From Polaromonas sp. C04 (GTDB taxonomy: Bacteria; Pseudomonadota; Gammaproteobacteria; Burkholderiales; Burkholderiaceae_C), in assembly GCF_002002705.1 (NCBI RefSeq), contig NZ_MUNS01000028.1, forward strand, positions 124,001 through 188,000: 64,000 nt of DNA. The letters run 5' to 3'. Each line of letters starts with the position of its first letter. Within the stretch, counting starts at the first letter, position 1. Both the position numbers and the translations under genes were made by a program. Under the pieces are notes generated by a model. It did not search any database and was not told the DNA's origin. It was given only the letters and a program-made list of their open reading frames with translations. Positions 1 through 8,801 of the stretch are shown one piece after another.

Positions 1-218
1 AACATCTGGCTCAGCTGCTGCGAGATTTGCGGCACCTTGTCGGCGTCCAGCTTGGCCAGCGCGAAGCGCCCGCCATAGTCCGCCTCGAGCTTTTCCAGCA
101 CCGGGCCGAGCTGCTTGCACGGGCCGCACCATTCGGCCCAGATGTCGAGCAGCACGGGCTGGGCGTTCGACGCATCGATCAGGTCGGACTGAATATTTTC
201 AAGGGTGATGTCGATCAT
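1..218 (-). CDS. Thioredoxin-family protein, CnoX/YbbN-like (3' end cut by window edge)
   Basis: The first 72 residues are visible, starting at the ATG complementary to 216-218. A canonical thioredoxin active site WCGPCK lies at about residues 30-35, followed by the usual helix and the LAKLDAD strand. The protein should be a cytoplasmic thiol-disulfide oxidoreductase, or a redox-linked holdase if it is the longer CnoX/YbbN type, which carries C-terminal TPR repeats. Those would lie left of the window, so plain thioredoxin and CnoX cannot be told apart here. It diverges from purE with about 36 bases between the two start codons. Confidence 0.85.
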   Translation of the reverse strand, partial: MIDITLENIQSDLIDASNAQPVLLDIWAEWCGPCKQLGPVLEKLEADYGGRFALAKLDADKVPQISQQLSQM

Positions 219-254
219 TGTGGGTAGTTCGGGGTGAAAACGTAAAATTCAAAG

Positions 255-752
255 ATGACTATTCAAATCGGCGTGGTGATGGGCTCGGCCAGCGACTGGG
301 ACACGATGCAGCACGCAGTGCAGATTCTCCAACAGTTCGGCATCGCCTATGAAGCGCGGGTGGTTTCGGCGCACCGCATGCCCAACGAGCTGTTTGCCTA
401 TGCCGAATCGGCCGTGCCGCGCGGGCTGCGCGCCATTATCGCGGGCGCCGGCGGCGCCGCGCATCTGCCGGGCATGCTGGCAGCCAAGACGCTGGTGCCG
501 GTGCTCGGCGTGCCGGTGCCCAGCCGGCACCTGCAAGGCGTGGATTCGCTCTACAGCATCGTGCAGATGCCCAAGGGCGTGCCGGTCGCCACCTTTGCCA
601 TCGGCGCGGCGGGCGCGGCCAATGCAGCGCTGTTTGCGGTGGCTATGCTGGCGGGGGAGGACGCGGCGCTGCGTGCGCGGCTCGAAGCCTTCCGCGCCGA
701 GCAGACCGAGGCCGCGCGCGCCATGACCTTGCCACCCGCAGGCGCCGCATGA
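255..752 (+). CDS. purE: N5-carboxyaminoimidazole ribonucleotide mutase PurE
   Basis: Class I PurE, 165 residues, the usual length. It moves the carboxylate of N5-CAIR to give CAIR in de novo purine synthesis, working on the product of PurK. Visible signatures are GSASDW near residues 10-15, SAHRMP with the conserved His at residue 40, and a Gly/Ala-rich loop [11 protein letters not shown] at about 64-74. The stop overlaps the purK ATG as ATGA, so the two are translationally coupled. No strong Shine-Dalgarno is seen before the ATG at 255, but the family N-terminus begins exactly here. Confidence 0.97.
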   Translation: MTIQIGVVMGSASDWDTMQHAVQILQQFGIAYEARVVSAHRMPNELFAYAESAVPRGLRAIIAGAGGAAHLPGMLAAKTLVPVLGVPVPSRHLQGVDSLYSIVQMPKGVPVATFAIGAAGAANAALFAVAMLAGEDAALRARLEAFRAEQTEAARAMTLPPAGAA

Positions 753-1933
753 ACACGCACGAAGCGACAAGCGTGGGGGCGCCCATCCTTCCAGGCGCGA
801 CCCTGGGCGTCATGGGCGGCGGCCAGCTCGGGCGCATGTTCGTGCAGGCGGCCCAAAGCATGGGCTACTTCACGGTGGTGCTCGACCCCGATGCCAGCAG
901 TCCGGCGGGGCTGGTCAGCCACTACCATCTGCAGGCCGGTTACCAGGATCCGCAGGCCCTGGCGCAGCTGGCGCAGCGCTGCGATGCCATCACCACCGAG
1001 TTCGAGAACGTGCCCGCGCCGGCGCTGCGACAGCTCTCCGCGCAGCGCCGGGTGTCGCCCGGTGCCGATGCGGTCGCCATTGCGCAGGACCGCGCGCGCG
1101 AGAAGGCGCATTTCGTGGCCTGCGGCGTGCCCTGTGCGCCGCATGCCGTGATCGAAACCGCGGCGCAGCTGGCCGCCGTCTCCGAGGCACTGCTGCCCGG
1201 CATCCTCAAGACCGCGCGCCTGGGCTATGACGGCAAGGGGCAGATCCGCGTCAAGACCCGTGCCGAGCTGGCCGCGGCCTGGGCCGAATTGCATGGTGCG
1301 CCCTGCGTGCTGGAAAAAATGCTGGCCCTCAAGGCGGAATGCTCGGTGATTGTGGCGCGCGGCCTGGATGGCGCCATGGTGCATTTCCCGGTGCAGCGCA
1401 ATCTGCACCGTGACGGCATCCTGGCCGTGACCGAGGTTTATGAAGGAAATGTGCCGCCAGCCCTTGCCCGGTCTGCGATAGAGGCTACCGAATCAATAGC
1501 AAACGGCTTGCAGTACGTGGGCGTGATGTGCGTTGAATTCTTTGTGCTGCAGGACGATTCGCTGGTCGTCAACGAGATGGCGCCGCGCCCGCACAACAGC
1601 GGCCACTACACGATCGACGCCTGCGACCTCTCGCAGTTCGACCTGCAGCTGCGCACCCTCACTGGCCTGCCGCTGGTGGCGCCGCGCCAGCACAGCCCGG
1701 CCATCATGCTGAACCTGCTCGGCGACCTGTGGTTCCCCTCGGGTGACGAGGCGGTGACGCCGCCCTGGCGCGAGCTGCTCGCGCTGCCGGGGGCGCACCT
1801 GCACCTGTACGGCAAGCAGCAGGCGCGGCGCGGGCGCAAGATGGGGCACCTGTGCATCACCGGCGCCAGCGTGGCGCAGGCCCGTGCCACGGCGCAGCAG
1901 GCGGCGCAGCTGCTGGGGCTGGACGCATTTTGA
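749..1933 (+). CDS. purK: N5-carboxyaminoimidazole ribonucleotide synthase PurK
   Basis: ATP-grasp enzyme of 394 residues that makes N5-CAIR from AIR, ATP and bicarbonate, feeding Pur[12 protein letters not shown] at about residues 20-30 is the N-terminal dinucleotide-like loop. The ATP-grasp core includes GYDGKGQ and the metal-binding segment [14 protein letters not shown]. The start overlaps the purE stop (ATGA). The first 15 or so residues precede the conserved core and are encoded partly by a stretch (755-783) that matches one end of the dispersed repeat family also found in lptE and proA, so the N-terminal tail may be repeat-derived. Confidence 0.97.
   Translation: MNTHEATSVGAPILPGATLGVMGGGQLGRMFVQAAQSMGYFTVVLDPDASSPAGLVSHYHLQAGYQDPQALAQLAQRCDAITTEFENVPAPALRQLSAQRRVSPGADAVAIAQDRAREKAHFVACGVPCAPHAVIETAAQLAAVSEALLPGILKTARLGYDGKGQIRVKTRAELAAAWAELHGAPCVLEKMLALKAECSVIVARGLDGAMVHFPVQRNLHRDGILAVTEVYEGNVPPALARSAIEATESIANGLQYVGVMCVEFFVLQDDSLVVNEMAPRPHNSGHYTIDACDLSQFDLQLRTLTGLPLVAPRQHSPAIMLNLLGDLWFPSGDEAVTPPWRELLALPGAHLHLYGKQQARRGRKMGHLCITGASVAQARATAQQAAQLLGLDAF
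755..783 (-). repeat. Partial copy of dispersed repeat family A at the purK 5' end
   Basis: The sequence around 761-780 is the reverse complement of the family A left end (core CCCCCACGCTTGTCGCT, compare 34184, 41143 and 45796, and the reverse copy at 35265). It encodes part of the non-conserved N-terminal tail of PurK. It is short, so chance similarity cannot be excluded, but the match is close and sits at the same kind of position (a start codon) as the copies in lptE and proA. Confidence 0.5.
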
Positions 1934-1958
1934 GCGCGCCACGCCGGAGCGCCTGCGC

Positions 1959-2984
1959 ATGATCCTGCCGGCAGACGCCGCAGATTCGATCGCCATCGCC
2001 GCGCGTGCGCTGGCGGCGGGCGATCTGGTGGGATTTCCGACCGAGACGGTGTACGGCCTCGGCGCCGACGCCGGTGTGGACGCGGCCGTGGCAAAAATCT
2101 TTGCCGCCAAGGGCCGCCCGCGCGAGCATCCGCTGATCGTGCATGTGGCCGACCCGGACCCGAACGGCGCAGGCGTGGCGCACTTTGCGGCCAGCGTGCC
2201 GGAGTTCGCGCAAAAATTGATGCGCGCCTTCTGGCCCGGCCCGTTGACGCTGATCCTGCCGCGCCGCCCCAAGGTCGGGGCCGCCGCGGCCGGCGGGCAG
2301 GATTCGATCGGCCTGCGCTGCCCGTCGCACCCGGTGGCGCTGGCGCTGCTGCGGGCCTGCAGTGCGCTGGGCGTGTATGGCGTGGCCGGCCCCAGCGCGA
2401 ACCGTTTCGGGCGCGTCAGTCCGACCACGGCCGCGCATGTGCAGCAGGAGTTCGGCGACGCGTTGCTGATTCTGGACGGCGGCGCCTGCGCTGTCGGCAT
2501 CGAGTCCAGCATCGTCGATTGCACGCGCGGCGCGCCCGTGCTGCTGCGCCCGGGGGTGCTCACGCGCGAGCAGATCGAGGCGGCCTGCGGCCACAAGCTG
2601 CGCACCAAAGAGGAACTGCAGGATGCGGGCGCCGCACCGACGCCGCGGGCCTCGGGCACGCTGGCGGCGCACTACGCGCCCAACGCCAAGGTGCGCCTGA
2701 TGGACGCACATGCGCTGCAGACCGCGCTCGACCTGCTGGGGGCCGACCTGGACCAGTCGACGGCGCGCATCGCCATCTATTCCCGCGCTGTTTTGCGCAG
2801 CCGTTCGTCGCGCGTGATGCGCCGGCGCATGCCCGACGACGCCGGCGCCACGGCGCAGCAGCTGTTTGCGGTGCTGCGCGAGTTCGATGCGCAGGGCGCG
2901 ACCCTGATCTGGATCGAGACCGTGCCCGACACTCCCGACTGGGACGGCGTGCGCGACCGGCTGCAGCGCGCCGCGGCCGCCTGA
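1959..2984 (+). CDS. L-threonylcarbamoyladenylate synthase, Sua5 long form
   Basis: Makes threonylcarbamoyl-AMP from threonine, bicarbonate and ATP for the t6A37 modification of ANN-decoding tRNAs. TsaB, a partner of the next step, is encoded 2.6 kb away. The YrdC domain covers about residues 1-200, with the basic patch KGRPREHPL near 51-59 and SANRFGRVSPT. After a linker, SGTLAAHYAPN begins the C-terminal Sua5 domain, so this is the two-domain Sua5 type of 341 residues and not the short TsaC. The ATG at 1959 fits the family N-terminus; it lies 25 bases past the purK stop, so it is probably co-transcribed with purEK. Confidence 0.93.
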   Translation: MILPADAADSIAIAARALAAGDLVGFPTETVYGLGADAGVDAAVAKIFAAKGRPREHPLIVHVADPDPNGAGVAHFAASVPEFAQKLMRAFWPGPLTLILPRRPKVGAAAAGGQDSIGLRCPSHPVALALLRACSALGVYGVAGPSANRFGRVSPTTAAHVQQEFGDALLILDGGACAVGIESSIVDCTRGAPVLLRPGVLTREQIEAACGHKLRTKEELQDAGAAPTPRASGTLAAHYAPNAKVRLMDAHALQTALDLLGADLDQSTARIAIYSRAVLRSRSSRVMRRRMPDDAGATAQQLFAVLREFDAQGATLIWIETVPDTPDWDGVRDRLQRAAAA

Positions 2985-3062
2985 GCGTGGCGCCGCACGG
3001 CGCGCTTTACCGGGCTGACACCGGGCCTCGTTAAACTACCGCCCAAGACTTTGGAGATTGCA

Positions 3063-4055
3063 ATGACAGGAAATTGGTTGCGCCGCATCATCATGCTGGC
3101 GGCCTGCGCGTCGGTGGCGCTGCTGGCGGGCTGCGGCAGCTCGGTCGAGTCGGCCCTCACGCCTACGCGCTTCATCTCGTTCGGCGACGCCTTCAGCGAT
3201 GTCGGCAATCTCGGCGTCAACAACAAGTACACGGTGAACGACGGCAGCGTCAACAACTGGACGCAGCAGCTGGCGGCCAGCTACGGCCTGAGCATCGCGC
3301 CCTCCAGCAGCGGCGGCCTGGGTTATGCGCAGGGCAACGCGCGCATCACCGTCACGCCCGATGCCGCCGGCAGCACCGCCACCAAGACGGTGACGCAGCA
3401 GATCGACGCCTTTTTGGCGTCCAACACGCTGCAGCCCAGCGACGTGGTGCTGATCAATGGCGGCATCAGCGACATCGTGGCCGAGTGGGAAGCCATGGTG
3501 GCGGCAGGTAGCACCACCGCAGCCCAGGCCCAGATGACCGCCAATGTCACACAGGCGGCCAAGGATCTCGGGGCCCAGGTCCAGCGTCTGGTGAACGCCG
3601 GCGCCCAGCACGTGGTGCTGGTCGGCACCTACGATCTGAGCGTCTCGCCCTGGGCCGCGGCCATTGGCCAGCCGCGCCTGAACTCCCTGCTGAGCAAGAC
3701 GACGGTGAATTTCAATAACGCGCTGCTGCTGAGCGTCGTCAACCTTGGCGCCGATGTCCTGTACGTCGATGCGGCCTTTTACTTCAATATCGTGACGGCA
3801 GCGCCGTCGGGGTATGCGCCGCTGGGCACGACCGGAAACTACCCCACCCCGACCCCGGTCTGCACCTCGGTCGATCCCGGCCCGGGCATCGGTATCGGCG
3901 CGAACCAGGTCAACTCCTCGCTGTGCACGACCTCCACCCTTCTTCCCGGGGTCGACTACACCACCTACCTGTTTGCCGATCCCCTTTATTTCGCGCCGAG
4001 CGCGCAGCGCCTGTTCGGCACCAACGCCTACACCAAGCTGAGCCAGCGCTGGTGA
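3063..4055 (+). CDS. GDSL/SGNH-like lipoprotein with degenerate catalytic motifs
   Basis: Predicted lipoprotein of 330 residues: signal helix, lipobox LLAGC with Cys24, and GGAG 7 bases before the ATG. The fold family is suggested by FISFGDAFSDVGN at about 38-49, matching block I of GDSL hydrolases, and INGGISDI at 131-138, matching block III. The nucleophile Ser of FGDSLSD is Ala43, the block III Asn is Ser136, and near the C-terminus the D-x-x-H motif reads DPLY at 306-309. Only the Asp remains. It is therefore probably a binding protein or pseudo-hydrolase anchored in the envelope; the substrate is unknown. Confidence 0.7.
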   Translation: MTGNWLRRIIMLAACASVALLAGCGSSVESALTPTRFISFGDAFSDVGNLGVNNKYTVNDGSVNNWTQQLAASYGLSIAPSSSGGLGYAQGNARITVTPDAAGSTATKTVTQQIDAFLASNTLQPSDVVLINGGISDIVAEWEAMVAAGSTTAAQAQMTANVTQAAKDLGAQVQRLVNAGAQHVVLVGTYDLSVSPWAAAIGQPRLNSLLSKTTVNFNNALLLSVVNLGADVLYVDAAFYFNIVTAAPSGYAPLGTTGNYPTPTPVCTSVDPGPGIGIGANQVNSSLCTTSTLLPGVDYTTYLFADPLYFAPSAQRLFGTNAYTKLSQRW

Positions 4056-4083
4056 GGTTGGCGGGCGCGCCGGCCGACAGCTA

Positions 4084-5505
4084 TTACTGATCCTTCACCG
4101 TCCACTCCACCAGCGCATCCAGCGCGGGCCGGGCGGTGGGGGCGTTCGGGTGGTTGATCAGGCCGACCAGCGCATAGCGCCGCCCGCTGCGCCCCGTGGC
4201 GTAGCCGGCCACCGCCGCGACGTCACGCAGCGTGCCGGTCTTGAGCCATGCATTGCCGATGGCGTCAGGCGCGGTGCCGCTGCTGCGCATGCGGGCCACC
4301 GTGCCGTCCACCCCGGCGAGCGAGAGCGACTGCTCGAACACATCGGCCGTGGGCCGCTGCGCCGCCGTGCGCAGCAATTGCGCCAGCGCCAGCGCCGAGA
4401 TGCGCCCGTCGCGGCTCAGGCCCGAGCCGTTGTCGAGCACGGGCGCCGGGGGTCCGCCGGCGCCAAAGGTCTGGCGCCACCAGCGCGCCACGACCTCGCG
4501 CGAGGCGGCAAAGCTGCCCTGGCCGCGCTGCTGCGCGCTCAAGGTCAGGAACACCTGCTGCGCCATCACGTTGTTGCTGAAATGGTTGACGTCGGCAATG
4601 ATGCTGGACAGCGGCAGCGACGGCGCCTCCAGGATGAGCCGGGCCGTGGGCGGTGTGGTCCCCGGGCGCACCTGGCCGTCCAGCACGCCGCCCGAGGCCG
4701 CGAACACGGCCGCCATCACGCGGCGTGCGTAGCTGGCGGGGTCGGCATAGGCCAGCGGCCAGATCTGCTCGCCGCAGCGCACGCTGTAGCTGCCGCCAAA
4801 GCGGATGCGGTCCGGGCTGGAAAAATCGGCCTGCAGCGCACCGCGCCAGCCGGCGCAGTCGTCGCTGCTCAAAGGCACGCTGGCATCCACCGTCAGGCCG
4901 GCCAGCGGCGGCTCGCTGGTGACGCGCGCCGTGTGGCTCGCCGGGTCGGGCACGAAGCCCAGCAGCACGGACTTGAAGTTGACCAGCAGGCCGCTGGGCG
5001 CGCTGTTGTAGGGGCGCATCGGCTCGCCATCGAAGGCGCCGGGGTCGTGCGCGGGCACGTCGAAGAGGCTGGCATCGAGCACGATGTCGCCACGCACCTC
5101 GCGCACGCCGCGCTCGCGCAGGGCCTGGAAGTCCGCCGTGATGCGCTCGATCACCCATTTCGGATCGCCGCCGCCGCGAATCACCAGGTTGCCGTTCACG
5201 ACGCCGTTGTCCAGCGTGCCGTCGATGTAAAAGCGCGTCTTCCAGGTGAAATCGGGCCCGAGCTGGTCCAGCGCCGCGAAGGTGGTCACCAGCTTCATCA
5301 CCGAGGCCGGGTTCATGGAGGCCTGCGCGCGGTGGCTCAAGCGGGCCGGGCCGCCGTCGAGCGGCAGCACCAGCAGGCTCACGGCGTCCAGCGGCACCCT
5401 GGCGCGGGCCAGCGCGCTGGCGATCTCGGGGGGAATGGGTTGGGCGCAGGCCGTGCCCAGCACCAGGGCAGACAGCGCCAGCGCGCAGCGGGACAGGAAT
5501 GACAT
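4084..5505 (-). CDS. dacB: D-alanyl-D-alanine carboxypeptidase/endopeptidase (PBP4 type)
   Basis: Periplasmic class C penicillin-binding protein of 473 residues that trims or cleaves D-Ala and mDAP cross-links in peptidoglycan. All three penicillin-binding motifs are intact: SVMK at 68-71 (Ser68 acylated), SNN at 310-312 and KTG at 422-424, with the large PBP4 insertion domain between the first two. A signal peptide covers about residues 1-21. The ATG at 5505 was chosen because it begins directly with the signal peptide; the reading frame continues upstream without conserved content. It is convergent with the GDSL-like gene and divergent from tsaB. Confidence 0.95.
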   Translation of the reverse strand: MSFLSRCALALSALVLGTACAQPIPPEIASALARARVPLDAVSLLVLPLDGGPARLSHRAQASMNPASVMKLVTTFAALDQLGPDFTWKTRFYIDGTLDNGVVNGNLVIRGGGDPKWVIERITADFQALRERGVREVRGDIVLDASLFDVPAHDPGAFDGEPMRPYNSAPSGLLVNFKSVLLGFVPDPASHTARVTSEPPLAGLTVDASVPLSSDDCAGWRGALQADFSSPDRIRFGGSYSVRCGEQIWPLAYADPASYARRVMAAVFAASGGVLDGQVRPGTTPPTARLILEAPSLPLSSIIADVNHFSNNVMAQQVFLTLSAQQRGQGSFAASREVVARWWRQTFGAGGPPAPVLDNGSGLSRDGRISALALAQLLRTAAQRPTADVFEQSLSLAGVDGTVARMRSSGTAPDAIGNAWLKTGTLRDVAAVAGYATGRSGRRYALVGLINHPNAPTARPALDALVEWTVKDQ

Positions 5506-5585
5506 GCGCGGATTATCCGGCCCCTCGATAATGAGGCCATGTGTTCTCCTGCCCCGTTGTTTCGCCCGTGCCACGATTGCCCCGC

Positions 5586-6314
5586 ATGAAGCTGCTTGCC
5601 TTCGATACCAGCACCGAAGCCATGTCGATTGCCGTGGCGCATGGCGCGCAGCTGTGGCAGCACACCGGCGCGGGCGGCGCACAGGCTTCCAGCACGCTGA
5701 TTCCGGCGATCCAGGCGCTGATGGCGCAGGCCGGCCTGCGGCTCGAGCAGCTCGACGCGATCGCTTTTGGGCGCGGCCCGGGCTCGTTCACCGGGCTGCG
5801 CACCGCCTGCTCGGTGGCGCAGGGGATGGCCTTTGGCGCCAGCGCCAGATTGTTGTCCGGCAGCGGCGCCTTGTCCGAAGTGAAGGTGCTGCCCATCGAC
5901 ACCCTGCTCGCCGTCGCCGAAGAAGCGCGTTACCTGCACGGCGCCACGCGCGTGCGCGCCGTGCTGGACGCGCGCATGGACGAGATGTACCTTGCCGACT
6001 ATGAATTTGAGAGCAACCTGTGGAGGCCTGACGGGGACTTCAGCCTGATTCGACCCGAAATCCTGCAGGCCAGGGCGGGCTGGGCGCTGGCCGGCAATGT
6101 GTTTGCCGCGTACGGCGCGCGTCTGCCGCAAGGCATGCCGCGGCGGGAGGCGCTGCCCACGGCCACGGCGATGCTGCGGCTGGCTCCAGGCCTGATCGCG
6201 GCGGGCCGCGCGGTTCCTGCCGACCAGGCCCTGCCGCTCTATATTCGCGATAAAGTGGCAAAAACCACCGACGAGCGTGCGGCCGAGCGCGCCGTGCTGT
6301 CGCCCACGATCTGA
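5586..6314 (+). CDS. tsaB: tRNA threonylcarbamoyladenosine biosynthesis protein TsaB
   Basis: ASKHA-fold subunit of the TsaBDE complex that transfers threonylcarbamoyl to A37 of tRNA. It has no kinase-type catalysis of its own but is the dimer partner of TsaD. The typical start MKLLAFDTSTEAMS and the loop GRGPGSFTGLRTA are visible; 242 residues is normal. The ATG at 5586 begins exactly at the family N-terminus. It heads a run tsaB-rimI-UDG with very tight spacing, the common betaproteobacterial arrangement. Confidence 0.95.
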   Translation: MKLLAFDTSTEAMSIAVAHGAQLWQHTGAGGAQASSTLIPAIQALMAQAGLRLEQLDAIAFGRGPGSFTGLRTACSVAQGMAFGASARLLSGSGALSEVKVLPIDTLLAVAEEARYLHGATRVRAVLDARMDEMYLADYEFESNLWRPDGDFSLIRPEILQARAGWALAGNVFAAYGARLPQGMPRREALPTATAMLRLAPGLIAAGRAVPADQALPLYIRDKVAKTTDERAAERAVLSPTI

Positions 6315-6336
6315 CCCTTTCCACCTGTCCTGTGCC

Positions 6337-6804
6337 ATGAGTGCCGTCCTGAAAACCCTGGAAGCCCAGTTCGAGCCCCTGACCGCGGCGCGCATCGACG
6401 AGGTTGTGGCGATCGAGCAGATCGCCTATGCGCATCCGTGGGCGCGCCACCACTTCGCCGACTCGCTGGCGGCCGGCTACCAGGCCCAGTTGCTCACGGC
6501 GGGCGAGAACCTGCTGGGCTACTTCGTGGCGATGCGCGGCGTCGATGAGGTGCATCTGCTCAACATCACCGTCGCGCCGGTGCACCAGGGCCAGGGCTGG
6601 GCGCGCGTGATGCTGGACGCGCTCACCCTGTGGTCGCGCGCGCAGGGCGCCCAGTGGCTGTGGCTGGAGGTGCGCATCAGCAACTATCGTGCGCAGCAGA
6701 TTTACGAGCGCTACGGCTACCGGCGCGTCGGCCAGCGCAAGAATTACTATCCCGCCGTGCAGGGCAAGCGCGAGGACGCCATCGTCATGAGCCTGAAGCT
6801 GTGA
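6337..6804 (+). CDS. rimI: Ribosomal protein S18-alanine N-acetyltransferase RimI
   Basis: GNAT acetyltransferase of 155 residues that acetylates the N-terminal Ala of ribosomal protein S18. The acetyl-CoA loop VAPVHQGQGWA, the strand WLWLEVRISN and the C-terminal YERYGYRRVGQRKNYY block are all diagnostic of RimI. The start at 6337 gives the standard N-terminus. Its TGA overlaps the GTG of the next gene (GTGA at 6801-6804). Confidence 0.94.
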   Translation: MSAVLKTLEAQFEPLTAARIDEVVAIEQIAYAHPWARHHFADSLAAGYQAQLLTAGENLLGYFVAMRGVDEVHLLNITVAPVHQGQGWARVMLDALTLWSRAQGAQWLWLEVRISNYRAQQIYERYGYRRVGQRKNYYPAVQGKREDAIVMSLKL

Positions 6805-7667
6805 GCCTGGACCTCGACGAACGCCAGCGCGCCATGCTGGCGGAGATGAACATCCCGGTCTGGTGGCCGCCAGCGGCGGCCGAAGCCGAGGTGGAAGGCG
6901 TTGCCGTGGTCGCGCCGGTCGTATCCGCCGCCATGCCGCGCACGGTCAGCCCGCCGGTTGCTCCTGAATTAATAGCTGCCAGCGAACAACCAGCAAGGGC
7001 TGCAGGCCTAAAACCTTCAGAAGATCGGGCGACGTCGGCGCTGCAGCCATTGCCCGCCGGCATCGCCACCATGGACTGGCCGGCGCTGCAGGCCGCGGTT
7101 GCCGGCTGCCGCGCCTGCAAGCTGTGCGAGGGCCGCCACAACACGGTGTTCGGCGTCGGCCCGGCCGCGTCCGCGCCAGGCCGGGCGCCGCAGGTGGACT
7201 GGCTGATCGTGGGCGAGGCGCCCGGCGAAAACGAAGACCTGGCGGGCGAGCCCTTCGTCGGCCCGGCCGGCAAGCTGCTCGACAACATGCTGCGCGCCAT
7301 CGGACTGGACCGCCACGCCAACGTCTTCATTGCCAACGTCATCAAATGCCGCCCGCCCGGCAACCGCAACCCCGAGCCCGGGGAGGTGGCGCAGTGCGAG
7401 CCCTACCTGCGCCGGCAGATCGAATTGCTGCAGCCGAAAATCATTCTGGCGATGGGCCGCTTCGCCGTGAACGCGCTGCTGCAGGCCACGGTGCCCGAGG
7501 TGCACAAGCTGCCGCTGGGCAAGCTGCGCGGGCAGCCGCACCAGTACCGCGGCGTGCCGGTGATCGCCACCTACCACCCGGCCTACCTGCTGCGCAACCT
7601 GCCCGACAAGGCCAAGGCCTGGGCCGATCTGTGCCTGGCGCTCGAGGTACTCCAGCGCGCGGCCTGA
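6801..7667 (+). CDS. Uracil-DNA glycosylase, family 4 (Fe-S cluster type)
   Basis: Removes uracil from DNA at the first step of base excision repair. The catalytic core starts at about residue 92: C106-x2-C109, then Cys183 and Cys199 are the expected 4Fe-4S ligands, GEAPGENEDLAGEPFVG is the active-site loop and TYHPAYLLRN is the second motif. 288 residues is long for the family because of a roughly 90-residue Ala/Pro-rich N-terminal extension with no conserved motifs; residues 55-73 of it are encoded by a family B dispersed repeat. Translation probably starts at GTG 6801, coupled to rimI. Confidence 0.92.
   Translation: MSLDLDERQRAMLAEMNIPVWWPPAAAEAEVEGVAVVAPVVSAAMPRTVSPPVAPELIAASEQPARAAGLKPSEDRATSALQPLPAGIATMDWPALQAAVAGCRACKLCEGRHNTVFGVGPAASAPGRAPQVDWLIVGEAPGENEDLAGEPFVGPAGKLLDNMLRAIGLDRHANVFIANVIKCRPPGNRNPEPGEVAQCEPYLRRQIELLQPKIILAMGRFAVNALLQATVPEVHKLPLGKLRGQPHQYRGVPVIATYHPAYLLRNLPDKAKAWADLCLALEVLQRAA
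6960..7018 (+). repeat. Family B dispersed repeat, in frame inside the UDG gene
   Basis: Segment with the family B layout: AATTAATAGCTGCCAGCG, then a short spacer, then AAGGGCTGCAGGCCTAAAA. Compare 30662-30715, where the same blocks appear between genes. Here the repeat is read through in frame and encodes part of the poorly conserved N-terminal extension of the glycosylase. Confidence 0.65.
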
Positions 7668-7770
7668 AGCGCTTTAGCGTAGAAGGACAAATAGAAGAAT
7701 AATGACGAGAAGAGTGCCAATACCGATATACATACAAGCTCCTGCGGCGCTGCCCGCCCCCGACAGGGAT

Positions 7771-7832
7771 GCTGGAGCACACGCCAGTGCTTGATTGAGC
7801 GCCTTGAGGCGTGCTCTCGTCTGTGCTCCAGC
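7771..7832. repeat. Inverted repeat in the UDG-DUF1810 intergenic region
   Basis: GCTGGAGCACA at 7771-7781 is exactly complementary to TGTGCTCCAGC at 7822-7832, with 40 bases between; an imperfect inner pairing (ACGCC with GGCGT) could extend the stem. It lies in the 215-base gap 7668-7882, in which I see no gene. It may act as a processing or stabilising hairpin; there is no T-run, so it is not a classic terminator. Confidence 0.55.
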
Positions 7833-7882
7833 CCACGCAGCGCGAGAAAGGTTGCCGCCGCTGGCACCTTCAAGGAATGAAC

Positions 7883-8332
7883 ATGGCCGACCCGTACAAC
7901 CTGGAGCGCTTCGTGCAGGCGCAAAACCCGGTTTACCAGCAGGTTTGCGCCGAGCTGGCGGCCGGCCGCAAGACCAGCCACTGGATGTGGTTCGTGTTTC
8001 CGCAGATCAAGGGATTGGGCAGCAGTGCCATTGCGCAGCACTTCGGCATCGCCTCGAGGGCCGAGGCCGAGGCTTATTGGCACCACGCGCTGCTCGCGGC
8101 GCGGCTGAAGGAGTGCACCCAACTCGTGCTGGCCGTCGAAGGCCGCACGGCGCTGCAGATCTTCGGCACGCCGGACGACCTCAAGTTCCACTCGTCGGTG
8201 ACGCTGTTTGCGCAGGTGGCGCCGGACGAGCCGGTCTTCCAGCGGGCACTGACCCAGTATTTCGGTGGGGAAGGCGACGCGGGGACGCTTGAACGCCTCA
8301 GCGATCGACCGGCAGGAACAGGCTTTCCTTGA
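7883..8332 (+). CDS. DUF1810 family protein
   Basis: Small soluble protein of 149 residues with the family hallmarks NLERFVQAQ near the start, SHWMWFVFPQ and LGSSAIAQHFGIAS, and a C-terminal TLFAQVAP...YFGGEGD block. No biochemical role is established that I can name. The ATG at 7883 was preferred over 7877 because AAGGA then lies six bases upstream. The last 12 codons overlap the 3' end of the convergent lrp gene by 35 bases. Confidence 0.85.
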   Translation: MADPYNLERFVQAQNPVYQQVCAELAAGRKTSHWMWFVFPQIKGLGSSAIAQHFGIASRAEAEAYWHHALLAARLKECTQLVLAVEGRTALQIFGTPDDLKFHSSVTLFAQVAPDEPVFQRALTQYFGGEGDAGTLERLSDRPAGTGFP

Positions 8333-8765
8333 CCTCTTCCATCACCACGTAGCTGTGCGATTCGGCCGTCACGGGCAGTTTCTTGAGAATGTCGCCGAGC
8401 AAATGGCGGTACTCGCTCATGCCGCCGAGCCGCGCCTTCACCAGGTAGTCGAAGCTGCCAGACACCAGGTGGCACTCCATGACCTCGGGCACGTGCAGCA
8501 GTTCCTGGCGTACCTTGTCGAACACGTCACCCGACTTGGACGAGAGCGTGATCTCCACGAACACCAGCAAGGTCTTGCCGAGTGCCACCGGGTCCACGCG
8601 GGCGTGGTAGCCGGTGATGACCTTTTCGCGCTCCATGCGCCGCACACGCTCGGAACACGGCGAGGTCGACAGCCCGATCTGTTCGGCCAGATCGGTCATG
8701 GAAATACGTCCCTGGCGCTGCAGGATGTCGAGGATTTTCCGGTCGATGCGGTCAAGGTCGGTCAT
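8298..8765 (-). CDS. Lrp/AsnC family regulator, probable activator of dadA
   Basis: 155 residues: an N-terminal winged helix-turn-helix (ISMTDLAEQIGLSTSPCSERVRRM, about residues 21-45) and a C-terminal RAM ligand domain. It resembles the regulators that respond to amino acids, such as Lrp or BkdR, and it is divergent from dadA, which fits local control of alanine or D-amino acid catabolism. The 129-base space between the two starts is AT-rich, unlike the rest of the window, and contains an inverted repeat suited to Lrp dimers. The start at 8765 matches the family N-terminus. Confidence 0.9.
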   Translation of the reverse strand: MTDLDRIDRKILDILQRQGRISMTDLAEQIGLSTSPCSERVRRMEREKVITGYHARVDPVALGKTLLVFVEITLSSKSGDVFDKVRQELLHVPEVMECHLVSGSFDYLVKARLGGMSEYRHLLGDILKKLPVTAESHSYVVMEEVKESLFLPVDR

Positions 8766-8801
8766 TTCACTTCTCCAATGGCTGGAACGCAACAGATTCA
8801 G

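Noticed and set aside
1468-1515. Possible family B repeat in purK around AATCAATAGC
   Set aside because: Only a short match; the encoded residues look like normal PurK sequence.
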